DNA from: Brachybacterium paraconglomeratum
GTDB lineage: Bacteria; Actinomycetota; Actinomycetes; Actinomycetales; Dermabacteraceae
Assembly: GCF_003994255.1 (NCBI RefSeq)
Contig: NZ_ML133857.1
Location: forward strand, 62,001-126,000
Reading direction: 5' to 3'
DNA length: 64,000 nucleotides
Shown: one piece after another, positions 1 through 8,336 of the stretch
How the letters are laid out: each line of letters opens with the position of its first letter
How positions within the stretch are numbered: the stretch's first letter is position 1
Notes under the pieces: generated by a model
What the model saw: only the letters and a program-made list of their open reading frames with translations
The model's database searches: none
What the model was told of the DNA's origin: nothing
Made by a program: the position numbers and the translations under genes

Positions 1-772
1 CGACCACGCCGCCGGCGCGGAGGGTGCCGACGGTCTCGGCCCGGTCCACCGCGATCTCCACCAGGTTCCCGGAGGCCTCGCGCAGGTTGCGCAGCTCCCG
101 CTTCGACCCGCCCGCGGCGAGGATCCCCTCGGAGGCGGTGACGGTGTCGGCGATGCGAGAGGCGAGGCGGCCGCGGGTTCGGCGCATGCGGCGGGTCTTG
201 ATCAGCGCGGTCCGCGCCCACACCAGCAGGCACAGCCCGAGCACCACCAGTGGCATCGCCATCGCGAGAGCGAGCAGCGGATGCAGCACGACGAGGGTGC
301 CGAGGCTGCCCAGGATCAGCGGCACCCCGACCGTCAGCGGGGCGATGCCCTGGGTGACCCAGTTGCGCACCCCGGAGAGGTCGTTGGTGGTGCGGGCGAC
401 GGTCACGCCGAGCGAGGTCGAGTGCCCGGGGGTGAGCGCATCGCCCAGCAGGGTCAGTCGCAGCTGGTGGACGTAGTCCTGGCCGAGCTTCTCGGCGAGC
501 ACGCGCTGGTGCACGGTAAGCGCCCCGATCGCCAGCGCGGTCAGCACCAGCAGCAGCAGGGCCCGCAGCAGGATCGGGGACATGCCCGCCGGTGCGCCCT
601 GCATGGTCACCAGCGCCCAGGCGGACAGCGCGCCGAGAGCCGCCTGCCCGAACCCCAGCAGCACCAGCCCGGCGAGCCACAGCCGGCGCCGTCCCCGCAT
701 CAGCGGGGGCAGCGGGGGAGGGTTCTTCAGCAGGCCGTTCGCCTGCAGCTCCGGCTCGCGGTCACGACGCAT
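1..772 (-). CDS. ABC exporter, transmembrane domain (3' part cut by window edge)
   Basis: About 257 N-terminal residues are visible before the window ends. Hydrophobic helices lie near residues 31-53, 68-86, 145-163 and 164-186, with the charged intracellular loops typical of type-1 (exporter-fold) ABC transmembrane domains. The stretch TTNDLSGVRNWV resembles the conserved region after TM2 in these exporters. The nucleotide-binding domain, if fused, lies outside the window. The ATG is embedded in the end of the upstream DUF1611 gene, an 11-nt overlap that implies translational coupling. The substrate cannot be inferred. A lone permease half with a separate ATPase is also possible. Confidence 0.8.
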   Translation of the reverse strand, partial: MRRDREPELQANGLLKNPPPLPPLMRGRRRLWLAGLVLLGFGQAALGALSAWALVTMQGAPAGMSPILLRALLLLVLTALAIGALTVHQRVLAEKLGQDYVHQLRLTLLGDALTPGHSTSLGVTVARTTNDLSGVRNWVTQGIAPLTVGVPLILGSLGTLVVLHPLLALAMAMPLVVLGLCLLVWARTALIKTRRMRRTRGRLASRIADTVTASEGILAAGGSKRELRNLREASGNLVEIAVDRAETVGTLRAGGVV

Positions 773-1919
773 CGGCGAGGCGCTCCTTCAGCAGGTCCTC
801 GACCAGACCGCGCGCCACCTCCGCCTCGGTGAGGTCGAAGGTGCCGGCCACGGGCACGTCCAGGGCGCGGCGCGCCTCCGCGGTCGCGAGCGGCGAGCTG
901 GTCACCACGCCGGAGACGACCGACGGGGTCCGGCCCAGGTCCGCGAGCGCCGCGACGCCGCCGACGGCACCGAGCGCGTCGCCGGCCGCGAACACGACCC
1001 GGTCCACGACCGCTCCGACCTCGGGGTCGGCGAGCAGGCGCGCGGTCTCGCCCTGGTAGACGCCGTCGGCGATCTCCAGCAGCACCACGTCGGGACGGGC
1101 GGCGCCGCCGGCGAGCTCGTCGGCCATCGACAGGAACAGGTCGCGCACCTCCTCGACGTCGACCTGGAAGGTGGAGGAGTAGCCGAAGTCGGTGAAGTCC
1201 AGGACGCGGTGCGCGCCCGCGTCGAGGAAGAGGTTGTAGTCGTTGCCCGCGCCGGTGCCGGTCGCCTTCCCGGCGGCCACGCGCAGCCCGGCCGCGGCGA
1301 GGCCGTGCGCGAGATGGGCCAGCACCGTCGACTTCCCGGAGTTCATCGAGGTGCCGAGCACGGCGATCACGGGGACGTGATGGGCGGGACGGTCGGTGCG
1401 CGCGGTGATCGAGCGCAGCACCTGGTGGGGGGCGGTGCGGGTGAGGGTGAGGGGGCCGTGCTCGTCGCGGATCACGCCGATCGGCTCGATCTCTGTGGGG
1501 GAGCCGACGCCGGAGTGCTGCTCGAGCACACGGGAGGCCAGACCGCCGGCGGCCGCGAGATGGGCGGGGCCGAGGTCCGCGGGGACCATCGCGAGGAACT
1601 GGTCGGCGGCGTAGCGGCTGCCGTAGGCGACGACGATCTCGTCGCCGGGGAAGAGGATCTGGCGGCGGGAGACGGGGCTCTCCAGACGCTTGTGGTGGCC
1701 GACCTTCGTCACCCGGGCGAGCAGCACCTCGCCGGGCTGCGGGACGTGCTCGCCGGTGATCAGCTCGACCTCGCGGGCGCGGCGCAGGTGGGCGCCGACG
1801 GTGCGGGTGGAGAAGGCGTGCTTGGCGCGCTCGATGCGGGAGCGCACGTCCTGCGGCGCCCTTGCGGAGCTCGTGGCGGTGAGCGGCGCGGCGGTGGTCT
1901 CGGGGTGCAGGATCGTCAT
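762..1919 (-). CDS. DUF1611-family P-loop protein
   Basis: The 385-residue protein carries a clear Walker A motif, GTSMNSGKST, at residues 189-198, after an N-terminal region of mixed beta structure. The later LLEIADGVYQGET segment is typical of the DUF1611 C-terminal domain, as I recall it. DUF1611 proteins (DgcN-like) are P-loop NTPase-fold enzymes linked to amino-acid derivative metabolism, and their reaction is not settled for most members. A GAGGAG Shine-Dalgarno lies 7-8 nt before the ATG. The gene overlaps the downstream ABC exporter gene by 11 nt, so the two probably act together, perhaps with the exporter handling a product of this enzyme (inference). The N-terminal 40 residues are Ala/Thr-rich and poorly structured. 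Confidence 0.7.
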   Translation of the reverse strand: MTILHPETTAAPLTATSSARAPQDVRSRIERAKHAFSTRTVGAHLRRAREVELITGEHVPQPGEVLLARVTKVGHHKRLESPVSRRQILFPGDEIVVAYGSRYAADQFLAMVPADLGPAHLAAAGGLASRVLEQHSGVGSPTEIEPIGVIRDEHGPLTLTRTAPHQVLRSITARTDRPAHHVPVIAVLGTSMNSGKSTVLAHLAHGLAAAGLRVAAGKATGTGAGNDYNLFLDAGAHRVLDFTDFGYSSTFQVDVEEVRDLFLSMADELAGGAARPDVVLLEIADGVYQGETARLLADPEVGAVVDRVVFAAGDALGAVGGVAALADLGRTPSVVSGVVTSSPLATAEARRALDVPVAGTFDLTEAEVARGLVEDLLKERLADAS

Positions 1920-2051
1920 CTCGGGGCTCCTCGGTGGGTGGGTCCGTGGCGGACCCTGGAGCGGGCCTGCCGTACGAGGAGCAGTGAACCGGCGGCGGAT
2001 GAAGCGCCGATGAACCGATGATGAGACGGATCTCAGGAAAGAACCCGCAGG

Positions 2052-2840
2052 TCAGGCGGGCACGCCGAGGCGCGCGAAGGCGCTGCGGAAGATCGTCAGC
2101 CCGTCCAGGCCGTGCATCTTCTGGACCCGCTTGTCGAGCTTGTCCAGCTCGTCGCCCTGATGGGCGAAGAGGTGGTTCATCACGTGGCGCACCTCGGACT
2201 CGTCCATCATCCCGCTGCCCACCGGCTTCCACACCTTCGACATCACCAGGCGCACCAGCTTCGGCGCCCGCTCGGAGGCCTCGAGGTACCTCCGCGCCGA
2301 GGTCGTGTAGTAAGCGACGTGCCGCGTCTCCTGCTGCGCGATCCGCTTGAGCAGCGGGGTCATCACCGGGTGGTCGACCATGGCGGAGAGCCGACGGTAG
2401 GCGGCCACGGCGGAGAGCTCGTTGGCCGCGCCCCAGGTCATGTGCACTGCGAGGAAGTCCTTGCCCACCAGGTTCGACAGCGAGGACTGCTTCATCGGAC
2501 CGAGCGCGGCACGCCAGCCGAGCTTGACGCGCTTGGCCTTGACCTCGTCGTAGTCCACGACGATGCCGTGCCGGCCGAGCACCCGGGCGAGGGCCTCGCC
2601 GTGCCAGTACTCCTCGCGGTTCCACACGGTCATGAAGCCGCCGGCCTCCTCCTCGCGGTGCGAGGGGGTCACCAGCAGATCGCGCAGGAAGCAGGAGGTG
2701 TGGTACTCGACGTCGCACATGTAGCGCAGGGAGCGCAGGGTCTGCGCGTCCAGCGGCTGCTCGTCGAAGAGGTCGAAGTCGAGATCCGCGTACTTGACGG
2801 GCAGCGAGGTCTCGGCGAAATGATCGATGTCGAAGGCCAT
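2052..2840 (-). CDS. Ferritin-like diiron protein, acyl-ACP desaturase-type fold
   Basis: This 262-residue, mostly helical protein shows a diiron ligand pattern: E45/H47, EEYWH at 76-80, E141, and ETRH at 171-174. Two ExxH-type motifs separated by about 90 residues are the signature of ferritin-like diiron carboxylate enzymes, such as acyl-ACP desaturases and related oxygenases. The family normally uses O2 and reducing equivalents to oxidise an acyl or small-molecule substrate, but the substrate here is unknown. The ATG sits directly after the stop codon of the upstream gene (TGA-C-ATG), indicating coupled translation with a second, more divergent helical protein. No signal peptide is seen, so it is predicted to be cytoplasmic. 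Confidence 0.7.
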   Translation of the reverse strand: MAFDIDHFAETSLPVKYADLDFDLFDEQPLDAQTLRSLRYMCDVEYHTSCFLRDLLVTPSHREEEAGGFMTVWNREEYWHGEALARVLGRHGIVVDYDEVKAKRVKLGWRAALGPMKQSSLSNLVGKDFLAVHMTWGAANELSAVAAYRRLSAMVDHPVMTPLLKRIAQQETRHVAYYTTSARRYLEASERAPKLVRLVMSKVWKPVGSGMMDESEVRHVMNHLFAHQGDELDKLDKRVQKMHGLDGLTIFRSAFARLGVPA

Positions 2841-2841
2841 G

Positions 2842-3846
2842 TCACGCTCCGGAACGGGGCAGGGAGAGCAGGTGGGCGTCGGGGAGGTCCGGGCCGGGCA
2901 GCAGCCGGGTGATCTCCCGTCGGGCGCGGTGGAGACCGGCGCGGTCGCGGGGATCAGCGCCCAGCACCTGCAGCGCTGCGTCGAGATCGGGATCGGGCAC
3001 CCCGCCGCCGTGCAGCGGGGAGCTCAGGCTCAGCACCAGCCGTGCGACGACGGCCTCCTTGCGTGAGCGGGTGATGCGGCCGATGGCCTCCTGGGTGAAG
3101 AAGTCGACCGCCGCCTCCTGGCGGGCGCGCACGGTGCGGACCACGCGCTCGGCCTCGCCGCCCAGGCGTCGCGCGATCGCGTCGAGGCCCGCCGCGAGCG
3201 AGGCCTCCTGGATCGCCATGCGGGCCATGTGGCCGGCGGCGACGGGCTCCCCGGCCGCGGCGTTCCACAGCGGGGTCAGCAGCGGCTGGACGCGGTCCAC
3301 GTGGATCCGGCGCAGCGCGGCGACGCGGCCCGGCCGACGGGACGGGGCGGGGCGCTCGACGGGGTGGTCGCCGGTGAGCAGATCGCGCAGCGCACGGGCC
3401 TGCCAGTGGCGGTCCACCAGCCAGGTCGCGAGGAAGGCGGTGATCCGGGCCTCGTTCGCGGTGACGGTCGAGAGCATCGTCCGCGCCTCGGCGAGCCCGG
3501 AGGACTCCATGCGGTGCAGCACGCCGAGGGCGAGGCGCTCCTGGTCGCGCAGCGGCTCCTGGGAGCCGAGGAGCTCGGTGTCGACGGCGATCCGGCTGGT
3601 GCCGCGCTTCGTGTACGCCTCGACGTCGAAGTCGGTGCGCAGCACGGGGGTGATCGTCTCGTCGAAGTGGAGATGGCCGGCGTAGCGGCCGGTGGTCGGC
3701 ATCGACGCGTGCGGATCCGGGGTCCCGACGGGGCCCGGGGACGCGGCGGCCTCGGGGGAGGCAGCCTCTGCGCTCCGTGCCCTCGTGGTCCGGTCCCTGT
3801 CGTCGTCGGCATGAGCCGACGGGTCCGCGGTGAGGTCGACGGTCAC
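2842..3846 (-). CDS. Divergent ferritin-like or helical protein, partner of the diiron protein
   Basis: I chose the GTG at 3846 because GAGAGG lies just upstream; a longer frame opens at 3897. The protein has about 334 residues. The first 60 are Ala/Asp/Pro-rich and probably disordered. The rest is alpha-helical, with acidic and His residues spaced as in ferritin-like folds (ESSGLAEART, NEARITAF, LVDRHWQARAL, RQEAAVDFFTQEA). The ligand pattern is far less complete than in the downstream gene. Its stop codon abuts the downstream ATG. I do not recognise a named family. The coupling suggests the two form a heteromeric enzyme or an enzyme plus accessory subunit (inference). Confidence 0.6.
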   Translation of the reverse strand: MTVDLTADPSAHADDDRDRTTRARSAEAASPEAAASPGPVGTPDPHASMPTTGRYAGHLHFDETITPVLRTDFDVEAYTKRGTSRIAVDTELLGSQEPLRDQERLALGVLHRMESSGLAEARTMLSTVTANEARITAFLATWLVDRHWQARALRDLLTGDHPVERPAPSRRPGRVAALRRIHVDRVQPLLTPLWNAAAGEPVAAGHMARMAIQEASLAAGLDAIARRLGGEAERVVRTVRARQEAAVDFFTQEAIGRITRSRKEAVVARLVLSLSSPLHGGGVPDPDLDAALQVLGADPRDRAGLHRARREITRLLPGPDLPDAHLLSLPRSGA

Positions 3847-3982
3847 CTTCCACCTCTCTCTCAGGATCGGGTCGGCGCGCGGCGCGGAGCCCCGCACCGC
3901 GGCGGCGCGACCGGGAACAGTGTACGGAGAAGCCCTGGAGGATGCCCGAGCGCGAGGTCAGGCGGGGTGATGCCCGGCTTGG

Positions 3983-3988
3983 TAGGTT
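3983..3988 (+). promoter_or_regulatory. -10 element TAGGTT for the next gene
   Basis: TAGGTT fits the actinobacterial TANNNT consensus and lies 7 nt before the GTG start at 3996. Transcription would begin at or next to the start codon, which implies a leaderless mRNA. No good -35 is visible. Confidence 0.5.
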
Positions 3989-3995
3989 TCGTCGT

Positions 3996-5873
3996 GTGAT
4001 GACCTCAGGTGCCGCCTCGCTGCCGGTGCCGGGCGACGACCGCGCCGGGCGGGACCTGCCCGGACCCGAGGCGCTGCGCATCGCGCTGCATCCCGCCGAG
4101 CTGCCGCTCGCCCGCCCCCGGGACGTGGCGCAGGCGGCCGCCCGGGTGAGCGATCTCATATCGGCCGGTCGCCTCCGGGAGGCCCGCCGCCTCGCCGCGG
4201 AGTTCCGACGCCGCACCGCCCGCCCCGCGGACCGCGCCTCGCTGCTGCGGGCGGCGCTGCGCGGCGCGCTGCGGAGCGGGGACGCCGCGCAGGCCGAGAG
4301 CGACTCCGCGGACCTCGTCTCCCTCCTGCATCGCAGCGGCCGCACCGAGCAGGCCGCGGCCGTGGTGCAGGTCCTGCTCGAGCACGGCCCCCTCGCCGAG
4401 GCGCCCGAGCGGACGGGCGCCGGGGCCCGGGGCCGACGCCGCGGCGAGGCCCTCCGCGCCTCCGCCCCGATGCTCGCCGTCGTGCGCGCCCTCGAGGCCA
4501 GCTCCCTGCCCGGGCCCGACGGGGGACGGGGCGGCACCGTCGACCCGCGCCGCGCCGTGGCCCGGCTCCGTGCCGCGCTCGCCGCCCTTCCCGAGGTGCG
4601 CGAGGCGCTGCTCGAGGACCCCGAGCGCGAGCTGCGTCTCCGGCTCGCGCAGGCCCTCGAGGCCGTCGGGGACGTCGACGGGGCCGTGAGCCTCGCCCTC
4701 GACGTGCTCGAGCTGACCGCGCAGCAGGCGACGGAGCGCGGCGAGGCCCCCGCGGATCCCTGGCGCCTGGAGACCGGGGCCCACGCCCTCCTCGCCCGCA
4801 CGCTCCGGCAGGAGCGGCCCGTCGTCGCCGCGCACCACGCCCTCGAGGCGCTCGGCGGGCTCGCCGACGTGGACGACCCCCCGCTGCGGATCGGGCTGAT
4901 CACCTCGCTGCTGCAGGCGCTGATGGCGGCCGGCGCGACGGACCTCGCCGGCTTCACCGCAGGACGCCTGCTCTCCCTGCAGCGCACCCTCGAGCAGGAC
5001 CGGCTGCGGATCGCCCCGCTCCTGGCCGTCACCGCCCAGCGCCTCCAGGCCGAGCGGCTGGACGCGGCGTGGGTGCCGCTCGAACAGGCCCGCGCCCTCG
5101 CCCGCGAGCACCGTGACCACCGCTCCCTGCTCGAGGCGGCGCGGCTGGCCGCGAGCCTCCACGAGCGCGTCGGCGACCACGCCGCCTCCCTCGGGGAGCT
5201 GCAGCGTCTGGCCGCGGCGGCGCGCTGGCTCGTCGACGACCTCGACACCCCGCGCGAGGAGCGCTCCGAGAGGCTGCGCACCGAGCTCAGCGCGAACGCC
5301 CTGGCGATGCGGCGGGCGCTGGACCTGGGGCGCCCCGGGGCGGTGCACGTCGCCGCCCGCGAGATCGAGCGCCGCACCCGCCCCGACTCCGGCTGGGACC
5401 TGCCGCCCGAGCTGCTGTGGGACCACCTGGTCGACGCCCGGATGGGGGTGCTGATCGTCGCCGGCGACGCGCTCGCCCGCGGCGAGCAGGGGACCGACCA
5501 GACCGGCTACGAGGCCCGCCGCCGCGAGGTGCTCGAGGCGATCGGGCGGATGCCCGAGGGTCATGACGCGCGCGCCCGCTACTGGGCGGCCTATCTCGAC
5601 GACCGCCACGCCGACCTGCTCGCCCGGCGCGGCGAGACCGCGGCCGCGCGCCGCGCCGCCCGCCGGGCCCGCTCCGCCTACGAGGCGCTGGGCCGGGACG
5701 AGGACGCCGCCCGCGTCGCGAGGCTCGTGACGGAGCTGGAGGCGGCTCGCGAGGCCGAGGGCGGAGCCGAGCGGGCCGGGCACGGGGCAGGGCACGGAGC
5801 CGAGGGCGACGCCGACGCGCGGGCCGGGCGCGACTGCGAGGACGGCGGCGACGAGCGGGCGGGGAGCGCCTGA
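3996..5873 (+). CDS. Unknown helical-repeat (TPR-like) protein
   Basis: The protein has about 625 residues and is almost entirely Ala/Arg/Leu/Glu-rich helix. Repeating patterns such as AARVSDLISAGRLREARRLA and ALDVLELTAQQA suggest TPR or other alpha-solenoid repeats, but no single motif is strong enough to name a family. I chose GTG 3996, immediately followed by ATG, because a TANNNT box lies 7 nt upstream; a longer frame opens at 3942. The last 50 residues are Gly/Ala/Asp-rich and probably disordered. It converges with the decarboxylase gene, leaving a 4-nt gap. No signal peptide or membrane segment is visible. Similar orphan solenoid proteins occur in Micrococcales, and their function is unknown to me. 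Confidence 0.65.
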   Translation: MMTSGAASLPVPGDDRAGRDLPGPEALRIALHPAELPLARPRDVAQAAARVSDLISAGRLREARRLAAEFRRRTARPADRASLLRAALRGALRSGDAAQAESDSADLVSLLHRSGRTEQAAAVVQVLLEHGPLAEAPERTGAGARGRRRGEALRASAPMLAVVRALEASSLPGPDGGRGGTVDPRRAVARLRAALAALPEVREALLEDPERELRLRLAQALEAVGDVDGAVSLALDVLELTAQQATERGEAPADPWRLETGAHALLARTLRQERPVVAAHHALEALGGLADVDDPPLRIGLITSLLQALMAAGATDLAGFTAGRLLSLQRTLEQDRLRIAPLLAVTAQRLQAERLDAAWVPLEQARALAREHRDHRSLLEAARLAASLHERVGDHAASLGELQRLAAAARWLVDDLDTPREERSERLRTELSANALAMRRALDLGRPGAVHVAAREIERRTRPDSGWDLPPELLWDHLVDARMGVLIVAGDALARGEQGTDQTGYEARRREVLEAIGRMPEGHDARARYWAAYLDDRHADLLARRGETAAARRAARRARSAYEALGRDEDAARVARLVTELEAAREAEGGAERAGHGAGHGAEGDADARAGRDCEDGGDERAGSA

Positions 5874-5877
5874 GCGC

Positions 5878-7380
5878 TCAGCTCCCGTCGGCCTCCCGCA
5901 TCGTCTCCTCGAGCACCGCGATCACGGCCCACGGATCCGTCGCCGGGTTCACGAAGGCCAGCCGCAGCGCGATCTCGCCGCGGAAGGCGGTGGGCACGCA
6001 CAGCATCGTCCCGTCCTTCGCCAGGCGCTGCGACCAGCGGCGATAAGCGGCAGGGGTCCAGCCCGGCCGACGGAACACCACCACCGACAGCTCCGGCTCC
6101 ACCAGCAGCTCGAGGTGCTCGCTCGCACGGATCGCCTCCGCGACGGCGCGGGCGGAGTCCAGGCAGCGGTCCACCGCCGCGGCATAGGCGGCGGTGCCGT
6201 GGGTGGCCAGCGAGTACCACAGCGGCAGGCCGCGGGTGCGGCGGGTGAGATGGGCGGCGAGGTCCGAGGGGTTGGACTCGCCGCGGTCGATCGAGTCGAG
6301 ATAGGCGGCGTGCTGGGAGTGCGCGGCCGCCGCCGGGCGCGCATCCCGGTACAGCAGCGCGCAGCAGTCGTAGGGGGCGAACAGCCACTTGTGCGGGTCC
6401 ACGATGAAGGAGTCGGCCTGCTCGATGCCCGCGAAGCGCTCCCGCGCGCTCGGCGAGGCCAGCGCCGCGCCGCCGTAGGCGCCGTCCACGTGCACCCAGG
6501 CGCCGTGGCGGTGCGCGACCTCGACCACGGAGGCGAGGTCGTCGACGATCCCGGCGTTCGTGGTGCCGCCCGAGGCGACCACCGCGCAGATCCGCGGATC
6601 CTCCGCCAGCAGCGGTTCGAGCGCGGCGCCGGTGAGATGTCCGCGGTCGTCGACCGGGACCGTGACCACGTCCATGTCCAGCAGTCGCGCGGCGGAGGCG
6701 ACCGAGGAGTGGGCGGTCGAGGCGCAGGCCAGCGCCCAGCCGCCGCCTGGGCGTCGGCCCCGCTCGCGCAGCGCGTGGTCGCGCGCGGTCGCGAGCGCCG
6801 AGAGGTTCCCCTGGGTGCCGCCGGAGACGAACACCCCGGCGGCGTCCGCCGGCCAGCCCAGCAGGTCCGCGAGCCAGCGCAGCACCTGGTTCTCGGCGAA
6901 GATCGCGCCGGCGCCGTTCTCCCAGATCCCGCCGAACACGTTCGCGGCGGAGACGACGGTGTCGAAGGCGACCGCGGCCCGCGTCGGCGCGGCGGGGATG
7001 TACGCGAGGTTCATCGGGTCCTCGCTCGAGCGGGTCGCCGGCAGCAGCACCTCGTCGAACAGCTCCATCGCGCGGGCGGCGCCGATGCCGTCCTCGGTGA
7101 TGGTCGCGCCCACCTCGGCCTGCAGCTCCTCGGCACTGCGGGCGGTGGTCTTGGGATCTGTGGCGACGGTGGTGTGCGCGGCGGCCCAGCGCAGGGCGAG
7201 GCTCACGGCCTCCCGCTCGTCGCCCCAGACCTCCGAGGGCTCGCGATGGCGCTGCAGCGCGTCCGCGGCGCGGGAGAAGGCGGAGTCCTCCGCGGTCGGG
7301 GCCGTGCTCTGCGGTGCCGGTGCGTCGGGAGCGGGGGAGGGGGTGAGGGGCTGCGCGGGGTCCTGGATCACGTCCAGCAT
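5878..7380 (-). CDS. Group II PLP-dependent decarboxylase (aromatic amino acid or diaminobutyrate type)
   Basis: The 500-residue sequence has all landmarks of group II decarboxylases: SGGTQ at 186-190 (phosphate binding), H224 stacking on PLP, D299 in VHVDGAYGG pairing with the pyridine nitrogen, and K331 in DPHKWLF as the Schiff-base lysine. The family decarboxylates L-amino acids such as DOPA, tyrosine, glutamate or 2,4-diaminobutyrate, and the sequence alone does not decide which. Length matches the L-2,4-diaminobutyrate and aromatic decarboxylase branch. The first 30 residues are a Pro/Ala-rich extension. The gene stands alone, with no siderophore or amine-transport gene next to it, so its pathway is open. 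Confidence 0.88.
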   Translation of the reverse strand: MLDVIQDPAQPLTPSPAPDAPAPQSTAPTAEDSAFSRAADALQRHREPSEVWGDEREAVSLALRWAAAHTTVATDPKTTARSAEELQAEVGATITEDGIGAARAMELFDEVLLPATRSSEDPMNLAYIPAAPTRAAVAFDTVVSAANVFGGIWENGAGAIFAENQVLRWLADLLGWPADAAGVFVSGGTQGNLSALATARDHALRERGRRPGGGWALACASTAHSSVASAARLLDMDVVTVPVDDRGHLTGAALEPLLAEDPRICAVVASGGTTNAGIVDDLASVVEVAHRHGAWVHVDGAYGGAALASPSARERFAGIEQADSFIVDPHKWLFAPYDCCALLYRDARPAAAAHSQHAAYLDSIDRGESNPSDLAAHLTRRTRGLPLWYSLATHGTAAYAAAVDRCLDSARAVAEAIRASEHLELLVEPELSVVVFRRPGWTPAAYRRWSQRLAKDGTMLCVPTAFRGEIALRLAFVNPATDPWAVIAVLEETMREADGS

Positions 7381-7493
7381 CGTCGCACGCGCGCGGCCGA
7401 CGGGAGGGCCGGGCGGGGCGACCCGCCTGCGCGTCCTGACAGGGACGTCCGCCTGGCGTAGCGTGGAGGCACCGGCCGAAAGGGGGCCCCGCC

Positions 7494-7832
7494 ATGACGA
7501 TCGGAGCCGACGGCCTCCCCGAGGCGCACGCGCATGGGCCCGGGGAGACGATCGCCGTGAGGGACAACGCCCGGGCCGGACGCTATGAGGCGGTCCGGGG
7601 CGGTGAGGTCGTCGGGATCATGATCTACGAGCGCACACGGCGCCGGATCGAGCTGATCCACACCGTCACCGACCCCGAGCACCGCGGCGAGGGCGTCGCC
7701 TCCGTGCTCGTGCGCACGGTGCTCGCCGAGGCGCGGGCCGCCGCCCTCCCTGTGCTGGTGATCTGCCCCTTCCTCGAGAGCTGGCTGCAGCACCACCCCG
7801 ATCAGGCCGTCGGCGTCATCGCCGAGGACTGA
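7494..7832 (+). CDS. Small GNAT-fold acetyltransferase (NATD1/YjdJ-like)
   Basis: This 112-residue protein matches the compact GNAT group. The acetyl-CoA loop is seen in TDPEHRGEGVASVLV (59-73), and the C-terminal CPFLESWLQHHP (91-102) is characteristic of the NATD1/YjdJ subgroup, which keeps a cysteine at that place. The preceding RRIELIHTVT forms the beta-strand that binds the acetyl donor. The acceptor is unknown in most members. The start is supported by a purine-rich stretch 10-20 nt upstream and a TAGCGT box near 7458. It stands alone, and the following 500 bases contain repeats but no gene. Confidence 0.8.
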   Translation: MTIGADGLPEAHAHGPGETIAVRDNARAGRYEAVRGGEVVGIMIYERTRRRIELIHTVTDPEHRGEGVASVLVRTVLAEARAAALPVLVICPFLESWLQHHPDQAVGVIAED

Positions 7833-7944
7833 ACGCCGCACGGGCCGCGCCCCACCTGCGCCGCGCCTTCCCGGCCCGGCTCCTGCGCCCGCTCGGCTCC
7901 CGCTCGGACCTGTCCCGCTCGCCTTCGCACGGACCTGTTCCGTC

Positions 7945-8090
7945 GGCTCTCGCCTGGCCCCGCCCCTGCTCGCCCGGCCCAGCGCGGCTCTCGCCTGACC
8001 CCGCCCCTGCTCGCCCGGCCCAGCGCGGCTCTCGCCTGACCCCGCCCCTGCTCGCCCGGCCCAGCGCGGCTCTCGCCTGGCCCCGCCCCT
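7945..8090. repeat. 41-bp tandem repeat, about 3.5 copies
   Basis: Units start at 7945, 7986, 8027 and 8068 (the last is partial) and share the block GGCTCTCGCCTG plus CCCCGCCCC, CTGCTCGCC and CGGCCCAGCGC. The only difference among complete units is G or A after CGCCT. The 41-nt period is not a multiple of three, so the array cannot encode a protein repeat. It lies in a 504-nt gap between the GNAT and DinB genes. The near-identity of units indicates recent slippage or unequal exchange. Confidence 0.9.
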
Positions 8091-8136
8091 CCCGGCCCTG
8101 CTCTCGCCCCGCCGCGGGGGACCCTGGTCGAGTAGT

Positions 8137-8188
8137 GGCGTATGGCGTACCTGTATGCCTATATAGCCGTAGTGGCACGCCATGCGCC
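8137..8188. repeat. Near-perfect 15-bp inverted repeat
   Basis: The left arm (8137-8151) and the right arm (8174-8188) match as an inverted repeat at 13 of 15 positions, separated by a 22-nt AT-richer spacer (TGTATGCCTATATAGCCG plus four bases). GTAGTGGC also occurs as a direct repeat at both sides. The stretch is clearly less GC-rich than its surroundings. It could be a regulator operator, a transcript hairpin or a remnant of a small mobile element. No transposase is nearby. Confidence 0.6.
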
Positions 8189-8324
8189 GTGACCTGACCA
8201 CGCCGCCGGCCCTCCGGCCCGCAGGCACCCTGATGTGCCGGACCCGGGTCCTGGTCCTGGCGCGGAGCCCGCACCTGCTGAGGCCATCCTCGGCGACCGG
8301 CGGACCGAGGGGCGCGCCGACGGG

Positions 8325-8330
8325 TACCGT
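8325..8330 (+). promoter_or_regulatory. -10 element TACCGT for the DinB-family gene
   Basis: TACCGT fits TANNNT and ends 6 nt before the ATG at 8337, so the mRNA is probably leaderless. No Shine-Dalgarno sequence is present. This supports 8337 over an upstream in-frame start at 8235. Confidence 0.5.
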
Positions 8331-8336
8331 CGGACC

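Noticed and set aside
2954..5377. An 807-codon open frame on the minus strand
   Set aside because: It runs antisense to the TPR-like gene and out of frame with the ferritin-like gene, and consists of Ser/Arg low complexity only.
7945..8090. CRISPR array
   Set aside because: The units are directly tandem without variable spacers, and no cas gene is present.
7816..8274. Repeat protein frame across the 41-bp array
   Set aside because: The 41-nt period changes frame at each unit and no start signal or family match is present.
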